Assembly (NCBI GenBank): GCA_022843955.1 | Contig: JALHMQ010000001.1 | Coordinates: 248,001-312,000, forward strand | Reading direction: 5' to 3' | Length of the DNA stretch: 64,000 nucleotides | From: Burkholderiaceae bacterium | GTDB taxonomy: Bacteria > Pseudomonadota > Gammaproteobacteria > Burkholderiales > Burkholderiaceae_F | In this document: positions 57,643 through 64,000 of the stretch, piece by piece | Layout of the letters: every line of letters starts with the position of its first letter | Position numbering within the stretch: position 1 is the stretch's first letter | The notes under the pieces: model-generated | Databases searched by the model: none | Seen by the model: only the letters and a program-made list of their open reading frames with translations | Told to the model about the DNA's origin: nothing | Made by a program: the position numbers and the translations under genes

Positions 57643-58965
57643 TCAGCCGATGAGTGCCCGCGCTGCGGCCAGGCCGCTGCGCACCGACCCTTCGATGGTC
57701 GACGGATACGGGCTGTCGGCAGCATCGCCGGCGAGGAACAGGCCATCGCAGGGCAGTTGCGTCGGTGGCCGCTGCAGTCCGGGTGCAGGCACGATGGTGG
57801 CGCGCTTGTCCTCGACCACGCGGCTGGCAAGCGGTTTCGGCAAGGCGAAAAGCGACATCATCTGAGCGGCCACTGCAGCGGCCAGCTCTGGATGGCCCAG
57901 CGACTGATGCGGGCCACGGGCGCTGACGACAACGCTGATCACCCCGTCGCAGCGGGGATCGAGCGCGCCACGGTCGAACACCCATTGGCCGAAGTGCTGC
58001 CGGTCGTTGTGCTCGACCAGCGCGCTGACCGCATGGGGCAGGCGGGTGCCGGTGACGTAGCGCAAGAAGACCGTGGCGATCGGCGCGAACTGGACGGCTC
58101 GCAACTGCGTGATCGCCGGCACCAGACGCTCGGCGTCGGGCACGGAAGCGAGCAGATCGGCGGCGCGATCCGGCGGCAATGCCAGCACCACGGCGTCGTG
58201 CGTGGTGTCAGACGACCGACCGACCAGTCGCCACCCATCGTCGCTCCGATACAGGCGCTGGATCGGAGTGCGCAGGTGCACCGGCGCACCGCGCGCCCGC
58301 AGTGCTGAATGCGCGGCATCAGGCAGCAGCGACGACAGGTCCGCGCGCGCCAACAGCAGGTCACTGGCGGCGCGATCGGCCCCCAGGCTGTCGCGCAGCA
58401 CTGTCAGGAAAACCTGCGCCGAAGCCTCATGCAGGCGAACGTTCAAGGCCGCGACACACAGCGGCTCCCACACGCGTTCGATCAGCACCGCTGGCAGGGC
58501 AGCCACCAGCGAGCCAGCCGACAGCGTCAACTCCGCGCGCCAGCCGGCCCGCTTCCAATCTTCAACCGCGCGGACCATCGCCCACCGTGCAGCCCAGGGT
58601 AGCCCGCGTGCACTCAGCAGGGCCGCAGCGAGGTGCAGTGGAGCGGGTAGGCGCGCTGCCTTTAGCTCGAACCCGTCTGGATAGCGCAGCGCAAACGGTT
58701 GGCGAATGAACGCGGTGTCCGGGTCGACGCCGACCCGACGCATCAAGCCAAGGGTCTCTCGATAGGCGCCGATCAGCAGGTGCTGACCGTTGTCGAGCGG
58801 GTAGCGGCGATCTCCCAGCACGATTTCCAGCCGACGGGCGCGTCCACCGAACTGCGGTGCGGCGTCGAACAGTTCAACCCGGCAGCCACTTTCAGCCAGT
58901 TCGAGTGCTGCCGCCAGCCCGGACCAGCCGCCGCCGATGACCGCGACGCGCCGGACCTTATCCAC
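57643..58965 (-). CDS. hpnE: Hydroxysqualene dehydroxylase HpnE
   Basis: This FAD amine-oxidase-type enzyme completes conversion of hydroxysqualene to squalene. It has 440 residues from GTG 58965. The FAD loop is VAVIGGGWSGLAAALELAE at the N-terminus and FLAGDAADSPYPSTIEGSVRSG ends the fold. The start overlaps the hpnD end by eight bases; in-frame sequence further upstream lies in hpnD and was rejected. It is third in hpnC-hpnD-hpnE, the order used for the three-step squalene route. Confidence 0.92.
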   Translation of the reverse strand: MDKVRRVAVIGGGWSGLAAALELAESGCRVELFDAAPQFGGRARRLEIVLGDRRYPLDNGQHLLIGAYRETLGLMRRVGVDPDTAFIRQPFALRYPDGFELKAARLPAPLHLAAALLSARGLPWAARWAMVRAVEDWKRAGWRAELTLSAGSLVAALPAVLIERVWEPLCVAALNVRLHEASAQVFLTVLRDSLGADRAASDLLLARADLSSLLPDAAHSALRARGAPVHLRTPIQRLYRSDDGWRLVGRSSDTTHDAVVLALPPDRAADLLASVPDAERLVPAITQLRAVQFAPIATVFLRYVTGTRLPHAVSALVEHNDRQHFGQWVFDRGALDPRCDGVISVVVSARGPHQSLGHPELAAAVAAQMMSLFALPKPLASRVVEDKRATIVPAPGLQRPPTQLPCDGLFLAGDAADSPYPSTIEGSVRSGLAAARALIG

Positions 58966-59815
58966 GCGCCAGCCGCGCCGGCGGCCCGAACACCCAGGTG
59001 CGCCAGGCAATCCATAGCTTGCGTACCGGCGTGAGAGCGATCCGCTGGTGCAGCACACGGAAACCGTCACGCTCGATTTCATCGAGCAGGGTCAGGTAGA
59101 TGGCTCCCATGATGAGACCGGTGCGCTGGGCACGGAGGTCAGCAGCTGGCAAGGCCGTCATCGCCGCGCGGTAGGCCTCGCGAGCACGTGCCGCCTGCTT
59201 TCTCATCACGGTCTCGAAGCCGGGGACGTAGTTGCCGCCGATGATGTCTGACACCTTCACGCCCGCGGCATGCAGGTCATCAAGTGGGAGGTAGACGCGA
59301 CCGCGGCGTGCGTCCTCGCCGACGTCGCGCATGATGTTGACGAGTTGCAGCGCGAGGCCCAGTTGGCGTGCGTATTCAAAGGTGCGTACGTCGGTGGCGC
59401 CGAAGATGCCGGCGGACATTTCTCCGACCACCCCTGCCACCAGGTGGCAATAGCGGCGCAAGTTGGCAAAGTCCAGGTAGCGACTCTGCTGCAGGTCCAT
59501 CTGCATGCCGTCGATCACCAGCAGCATCCGCTCGCGCGTGATGCCGAACGATTCCAGGTGCGGCGCCAAGGCGCGCGTGACGGGATGCTGCGGGTTGCCG
59601 GCAAACAACTGCTCGACCTCGTTGCGCCACCATAGGAGCTTGGTCTGGGCGAGGGCGCGGTCGATGACCTCGTCGACGACGTCGTCCACCTCGCGGCAAT
59701 AGGCATACAGCGCGGTGATCGCCCGGCGCCGCTGCGGCGGCAGGAACAGGAAGCTGTAGTAGAAGCTCGAGCCGCTGGCCGCAGCCTTGTTCTGGCAGTA
59801 CTCGTCTGCGGTCAT
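58958..59815 (-). CDS. hpnD: Presqualene diphosphate synthase HpnD
   Basis: This head-to-head prenyl transferase joins two farnesyl diphosphates to presqualene diphosphate. It has 285 residues. The first Asp-rich motif is YCREVDDVVDEV and the second QLVNIMRDVGEDARRGRVYLP. FYYSFLFLPPQRRRAITALYAY and GIFGATDVRTFEYARQLGLALQ are typical. It follows hpnC by 12 bases and overlaps hpnE by eight. Confidence 0.94.
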   Translation of the reverse strand: MTADEYCQNKAAASGSSFYYSFLFLPPQRRRAITALYAYCREVDDVVDEVIDRALAQTKLLWWRNEVEQLFAGNPQHPVTRALAPHLESFGITRERMLLVIDGMQMDLQQSRYLDFANLRRYCHLVAGVVGEMSAGIFGATDVRTFEYARQLGLALQLVNIMRDVGEDARRGRVYLPLDDLHAAGVKVSDIIGGNYVPGFETVMRKQAARAREAYRAAMTALPAADLRAQRTGLIMGAIYLTLLDEIERDGFRVLHQRIALTPVRKLWIAWRTWVFGPPARLARG

Positions 59816-59827
59816 GGGGTCAGAACG

Positions 59828-60628
59828 CTACATGCGCAGGGCGCGGGCGGCCATGACGGCCCAGTCGGCCTTGCCGAGGATCGGACGGTGGCGATACACA
59901 TCGCCGCGCGCGGCGTCGATCTTCTCGGCGATGCGCAATCCGCCTTGGACGACCAGCCGCAATTCCCAGCCGATGCGGCCGCCCAGCGTCTGCCCCAAAG
60001 GGGCGCCCGACAATAACATCGCGCGGGCGCGTTCCACCTGGGCACTGACCAGGTTGGACCACGGCTCATTCATGGCGCCCGATGCGATCTGTGCCTCATC
60101 TACGCCGAAGCGCGCCAGCTCTTCACGCGGAAGGTAGACGCGACCCTTGGCCCAGTCGATGGCGATGTCCTGCCAGAAGTTCACCAGTTGCAGGCCGCTG
60201 CAGATTGCGTCCGACTGTGAGAGCAACCCGGACGACTGGCGACCGAACAGGCAGAGCAGCAGACGGCCGATCGGGTTGGCGGATCGGCGACAGTAGTCGA
60301 GCAGGCTCGCATAGCTGTCATATCGCGTGACCTCGACGTCCTGGGAGAACGCCGATAGCAGGTCGCGCAGCAGGGACACCGGGAGGCGATGCGCTTCTAC
60401 GGCTTGCGCCAGGAGGGGCCAGTCGTTCGGCGCGCCTGCCTCGATGGCGTCGAGCTGTCGACCAAGCGCGGCAAGCTTCGCCAAGCGTGTCGGCGCGTCG
60501 TCATCACCCTCGTCGGCAATGTCGTCAGCATGCCGAGCGAAGCGATAGATGGCCTGCACCGGTGGTCGCAACGCTGCCGGCAGCAGCAACGACGCGACCG
60601 GAAAATTCTCGTAGTGATCAACCCCCAT
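59828..60628 (-). CDS. hpnC: Hydroxysqualene synthase HpnC
   Basis: This squalene/phytoene synthase family enzyme turns presqualene diphosphate into hydroxysqualene. It has 266 residues. Asp-rich motifs are RFARHADDIADEGDD and QLVNFWQDIAIDWAKGRVYLP; the second differs from HpnD in the same way as known HpnC proteins. The start MGVDHYENFPVASLLLP fits the family; 51 earlier in-frame codons extend past the tRNA gene region and were rejected. It is first of hpnCDE and divergent from the tRNA-Leu gene. No squalene-hopene cyclase is in the window. Confidence 0.93.
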   Translation of the reverse strand: MGVDHYENFPVASLLLPAALRPPVQAIYRFARHADDIADEGDDDAPTRLAKLAALGRQLDAIEAGAPNDWPLLAQAVEAHRLPVSLLRDLLSAFSQDVEVTRYDSYASLLDYCRRSANPIGRLLLCLFGRQSSGLLSQSDAICSGLQLVNFWQDIAIDWAKGRVYLPREELARFGVDEAQIASGAMNEPWSNLVSAQVERARAMLLSGAPLGQTLGGRIGWELRLVVQGGLRIAEKIDAARGDVYRHRPILGKADWAVMAARALRM

Positions 60629-60681
60629 GGGCGGCGAAGCTATCACGGGCCGCGACCCGCTTTTGGCAAGAGCGCTTCGAT

Positions 60682-60687
60682 TAGAAT
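60682..60687 (+). promoter_or_regulatory. Candidate -10 box before tRNA-Leu
   Basis: TAGAAT lies 66 bases before the mature tRNA 5' end, in the 125-base gap divergent from hpnC. A matching -35 was not found at 16-18 bases. Confidence 0.3.
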
Positions 60688-60753
60688 GCGGCACGATTCG
60701 GTGCGAGTCCGTGCGTTGCCCATGGCGCTTGGACGGCGGCTTCCGATAGCGTC

Positions 60754-60840
60754 GCGAAGGTGGCGAAATTGGTAGACGCACCAGGTTTAGGTCCTGACGC
60801 CCTCACCGGCGTGGGGGTTCGAGTCCCCCCCTTCGCACCA
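60754..60840 (+). tRNA. tRNA-Leu (anticodon UAG)
   Basis: The 87-base gene folds as a class II tRNA. The acceptor stem GCGAAGG (60754-60760) pairs with CCTTCGC (60830-60836), followed by A and an encoded CCA. The D arm contains GGTAGACGC, the anticodon loop is TTTAGGT with UAG, and a long variable arm and GGTTCGAGTCC T arm follow. Anticodon-stem position 27-43 is a C-A mismatch. A TTTTTT run at 60855-60860 follows. It reads CUA and related leucine codons. Confidence 0.95.
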
Positions 60841-60911
60841 CAGACCCAGGTTACTTTTTTGACACCCACTGCGCGTGCGTGCTGACCGCGCCGCCAGCCC
60901 TGCAGGAAATC

Positions 60912-62219
60912 ATGCAAGCCACAATCGAAACACTGAGCGCCCTTGAGCGCCGCCTTGATCTCACCGTGCCTGCTGCCGAGATCGAGAAAGAAGTGTCGAC
61001 GCGCCTGAACAAGATGGCGCGCACCATGAAAATGCCGGGCTTCCGCCAGGGCAAGGTACCGATGAAAATGGTGGCGGCCACTTACGGTGCGCAGATCCAG
61101 GTCGAGGTGCTCAACGACAAGGTGGGCGCGGCTTTCAACGATGCGATTTCCAGCAGCAAGCTGCGCGTGGCGGGTACGCCGAAGCTCGAGCCGCGCGACC
61201 TGGTGGAGAGCAAGGATCTCGGCTTCTCGGCGACTTTCGAGGTGTATCCGGAAATCAACCTGGGCGATCTGTCCGGCATCGAGGTGCAGCGCGCGATTTG
61301 TCCAGTTGGCGACGCCGAAGTCGATCGCACGATCGAGATCATGCGCAAGCAGCGCGCCGTCTATGAGGCGGTCAGCCGGCCGGCGGCCGACAGTGACCGC
61401 GTGACGCTCGATTTCGTCGGGTCGGTCGATGGGACGCCATTTGACGGCGGGTCTGGTACCGACTTCCCGTTCGTCGTGGGCGAGGGTCGGATGCTGCCGG
61501 AGTTCGAAACCGCCGTACGCGGCATGCTCTCCGATGAGAAGAAGACTTTTCCGCTGACCTTCCCGGCCGACTACCGCGCCACGGAACTGGCCGGCAAGCT
61601 CGCCAGCTTCGACGTCACGATCAAGAAGATCGAGCAGCCGGTCCTGCCGCCGCTGGATGCCGAGTTTGCAAAAGGTCTTGGCGTTCCCGACGGCGACCTC
61701 GACAAGATGCGGGCAGAGATCAAGGCCAATCTTGAGCGCGAGGTCAAGGGCCGCCTGAAGTCTCGGACCAAGGACAGTGCGCTGAATGCACTTCTGACCA
61801 CCGCCGCGTTCGACGTGCCGAAGTCGCTGGTCGAGGCCGATACGCAGCGATTGATGGATATGGCGCGCAACGATCTGGTGTCTCGCGGAATCGATGCCAA
61901 GGAAGCTCCGTTGCCGGCTGAGGTGTTCGCGCCGCAGGCGCAGCGCCGCGTCCGGCTCGGTCTGATGCTTGCCGAACTGGTGCGCAGCGAAGGCCTCAAT
62001 GCGCAGCAGCAGCAGATCCGCAAGGCGATCGAAGAGATTGCGCAGAGCTATGAACGACCCGCCGAGGTCATCCAGTGGTACCTGGGCAATCGCGAGCGGT
62101 TGTCCGAGATCGAGGCGGTCGTCACTGAAGATAACGTTGTGGAATGGATCCTGTCGCATGCCCGTACGGTGGAAGCGGCGGTCCCGTTCGACGAGTTGAT
62201 GGGCAATGCCGGCAAGTGA
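60912..62219 (+). CDS. tig: Trigger factor
   Basis: This ribosome-bound chaperone and prolyl isomerase folds nascent proteins. It has 435 residues. The N-terminal ribosome-binding domain contains [12 protein letters not shown] (the family GFRxGKxP motif). The FKBP-type isomerase domain lies at about 155-245 ([21 protein letters not shown]), and the helical chaperone domain completes it. AGGAA lies before the ATG at 60912; 11 in-frame codons upstream were rejected. tig-clpP-clpX order is highly conserved. Confidence 0.96.
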   Translation: MQATIETLSALERRLDLTVPAAEIEKEVSTRLNKMARTMKMPGFRQGKVPMKMVAATYGAQIQVEVLNDKVGAAFNDAISSSKLRVAGTPKLEPRDLVESKDLGFSATFEVYPEINLGDLSGIEVQRAICPVGDAEVDRTIEIMRKQRAVYEAVSRPAADSDRVTLDFVGSVDGTPFDGGSGTDFPFVVGEGRMLPEFETAVRGMLSDEKKTFPLTFPADYRATELAGKLASFDVTIKKIEQPVLPPLDAEFAKGLGVPDGDLDKMRAEIKANLEREVKGRLKSRTKDSALNALLTTAAFDVPKSLVEADTQRLMDMARNDLVSRGIDAKEAPLPAEVFAPQAQRRVRLGLMLAELVRSEGLNAQQQQIRKAIEEIAQSYERPAEVIQWYLGNRERLSEIEAVVTEDNVVEWILSHARTVEAAVPFDELMGNAGK

Positions 62220-62253
62220 GCCGCTTTGCCATGACGTACTCAATTGGAGACTT

Positions 62254-62883
62254 ATGAATACCGACCAGCGATTTGATCCCCAGGGCCTTGGCATGGTGCC
62301 GATCGTCATCGAGCAGAGCGGACGCGGCGAGCGCGCGTACGACATTTATTCGCGCCTGCTGCGCGACCGGGTGATCTTCCTGGTTGGCCCGGTCACCGAG
62401 CAGACCGCCAACCTCGTGGTGGCGCAGATGTTGTTTCTCGAGTCAGAGAATCCTGACAAGGACATCGCGCTTTACATCAACTCACCGGGTGGCTCGGTGT
62501 ATGCGGGGATGGCCATCTTCGACACGATGCAGTTCATCAAGCCGGACATCTCGACCATCTGCGTCGGCATGGCGGCGAGCATGGGCGCCTTCCTACTGGC
62601 GGCTGGAGCCAAGGGCAAGCGTTTTGCACTGCCGAATTCACGGATCATGATTCACCAGCCGTCGGGCGGTTCGCAAGGGCAGGCGGCCGACATCGAGATT
62701 CAGGCGCGTGAGATCCTTTACTTGCGGGAACGCCTCAATGCGATCCTCGCCGAGCGCACCGGTCAGCCGGTGGAGCGCATCGCCAAGGACACGGATCGCG
62801 ACAACTTCATGTCGGCCGAGGATGCAGTAAGCTACGGAATCATCGATAAGATTTTTGTCAAGCGCGGCGACGCAGCGACTTGA
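62254..62883 (+). CDS. clpP: ATP-dependent Clp protease proteolytic subunit
   Basis: This serine peptidase forms the ClpP tetradecamer that partners with ClpX or ClpA. It has 209 residues. The catalytic triad fits Ser109 in [11 protein letters not shown], His134 in IMIHQPSGG and Asp183 in [10 protein letters not shown]. The start [16 protein letters not shown] has GGAGA upstream; 16 codons of in-frame sequence before it overlap tig and were rejected. clpX begins 41 bases after the stop. Confidence 0.97.
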   Translation: MNTDQRFDPQGLGMVPIVIEQSGRGERAYDIYSRLLRDRVIFLVGPVTEQTANLVVAQMLFLESENPDKDIALYINSPGGSVYAGMAIFDTMQFIKPDISTICVGMAASMGAFLLAAGAKGKRFALPNSRIMIHQPSGGSQGQAADIEIQAREILYLRERLNAILAERTGQPVERIAKDTDRDNFMSAEDAVSYGIIDKIFVKRGDAAT

Positions 62884-62924
62884 CGTAAATCGAACCGATT
62901 CCTTCACACACGGTCAAGCGCGCT

Positions 62925-64000
62925 TATGTCGGACAAGAAGGGCTCGAGCGAGAAGCTTCTGTATTGCTCGTTCTGCGGCAAGAGCCAGCATGAGGTGAAG
63001 AAGCTGATCGCGGGTCCGTCTGTTTTCATCTGCGACGAGTGCATCGACCTGTGCAACGACATCATCCGCGACGAGACGGCAGCCGAGCCGGGCAGTGCCG
63101 CCGCGAAGAGCGACCTGCCGACGCCACATGAGATTTGCACCATCCTCGACCAGTACGTGATCGGTCAGGAAAAGGCCAAGCGCATCCTGTCGGTGGCTGT
63201 GTACAACCACTACAAGAGGCTGAAGCATCTCGGCGCCAAGGACGACGTCGAGTTGGCCAAGTCGAATATCTTGCTCGTAGGGCCGACGGGTTCAGGCAAG
63301 ACACTGCTTGCGCAGACGCTCGCCCGAATGCTCAATGTCCCGTTCGTGATCGCCGATGCGACCACGCTGACGGAGGCGGGCTACGTCGGCGAGGACGTGG
63401 AGAACATCATCCAGAAGCTGCTGCAGAACTGCAGCTATGAAGTCGACAAGGCGCAGCGCGGCATCGTGTACATCGATGAGATCGACAAGATCTCGCGCAA
63501 GAGCGATAACCCATCGATCACTCGCGACGTGTCGGGCGAGGGCGTGCAGCAAGCCCTTCTGAAGCTGATTGAAGGTACGGTCGCCAGCGTTCCGCCGCAG
63601 GGCGGGCGCAAGCACCCGAATCAGGACTTCGTGCAGATCGACACCACCAACATCCTGTTCGTCTGTGGTGGCGCCTTCGACGGTCTTGAAAAGATCATCC
63701 GCAACCGCTCCGAGAAAAGCGGCATCGGCTTTGGTGCCGAGGTGACGAGTCAAAGCGACCGCTCCGTGGGCGAGTTGCTGCGTGATGTCGAGCCCGAGGA
63801 TCTCATCAAGTTCGGTCTCATCCCGGAACTTGTCGGTCGCCTCCCCGTCGTCGCCACACTCGACGAACTGTCGGAAGACGCCCTGGTCGAGATCCTGGTG
63901 GAGCCCAAGAACGCCCTGGTCAAGCAGTTCCAGCGGCTGCTCCATATGGAGGGCGTGGATCTGGAGATCCGTCAGGATGCCTTGGGTTCGATTGCGCGTA
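62925..64000 (+). CDS. clpX: ATP-dependent Clp protease ATP-binding subunit ClpX, 5' part
   Basis: This AAA+ unfoldase feeds substrates to ClpP. The gene is open from ATG 62925 to the window edge (358 codons seen; about 420-430 expected), so it is cut by the window, not broken. The zinc-binding domain has Cys14, Cys17, Cys36 and Cys39 (CSFC, CDEC). Walker A is GPTGSGKT (119-126), and [25 protein letters not shown] is the Walker B and pore-1 region. Confidence 0.96.

Overview
This window looks like chromosome of a high-GC betaproteobacterium, most likely Burkholderiales. The evidence is a set of gene orders typical of that group: sdhCDAB-sdhE-gltA, odhA-odhB-lpdA-zapE, phaC-phaA-phaB-phaR, mfd next to ispDF, tsaB-rimI-uracil glycosylase-lplT-alr-radA, and tRNA-Leu-tig-clpP-clpX. 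Nearly all the DNA is coding. I saw no insertion sequence, integrase, prophage, CRISPR array or rRNA operon. The only RNA gene I can place is a tRNA-Leu(UAG).

Bases 1-19344 are a central-carbon block. Succinate dehydrogenase, its flavinylation factor and citrate synthase lie on the left, and the 2-oxoglutarate dehydrogenase complex (E1, E2, E3) on the right. Between them, on the opposite strand, is a tight five-gene operon (5288-12897). It encodes an NfnA-like flavoprotein, an NfnB/GltD-like flavoprotein, a two-subunit 2-oxoacid:ferredoxin oxidoreductase (KorA with fused gamma-alpha domains, and KorB) and an unusual 736-residue protein ending in a single-cluster ferredoxin module. The cell therefore appears to have two routes from 2-oxoglutarate to succinyl-CoA, one making NADH and one using low-potential electrons. 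They are divergently transcribed from one 425-bp region, which also carries hairpins just before odhA. This is the most interesting part of the window.

Bases 19448-27616 carry housekeeping genes: zapE, a coiled-coil lipoprotein, a PP2C phosphatase, a DUF465 protein coupled to a DinG-type helicase, bamD, rluD and pgeF. Bases 27700-38000 hold storage-polymer metabolism: phaC with a histone-H1-like N-terminal tail, phaA, phaB, phaR and a second thiolase. rimO and katG lie within this stretch. Bases 38046-48133 contain a DUF882 protein, a periplasmic DsrE-like protein, serB, a beta-barrel protein, mfd, ispD-ispF and an EnvZ/OmpR-type two-component system.

Bases 48350-51519 are a coupled set: a secreted protein with 12-residue TPEQR repeats, a DUF1800 protein and a DUF1501 protein. 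Bases 51618-57613 encode tRNA modification (tsaB), rimI, a family 4 uracil-DNA glycosylase, lplT, alr and radA. hpnCDE (57643-60628, minus strand) make squalene. The window ends with tRNA-Leu, tig, clpP and a clpX cut by the window edge. Start sites were chosen by ribosome-binding sequence, overlap with the upstream gene and family alignment from memory. No database search was run.
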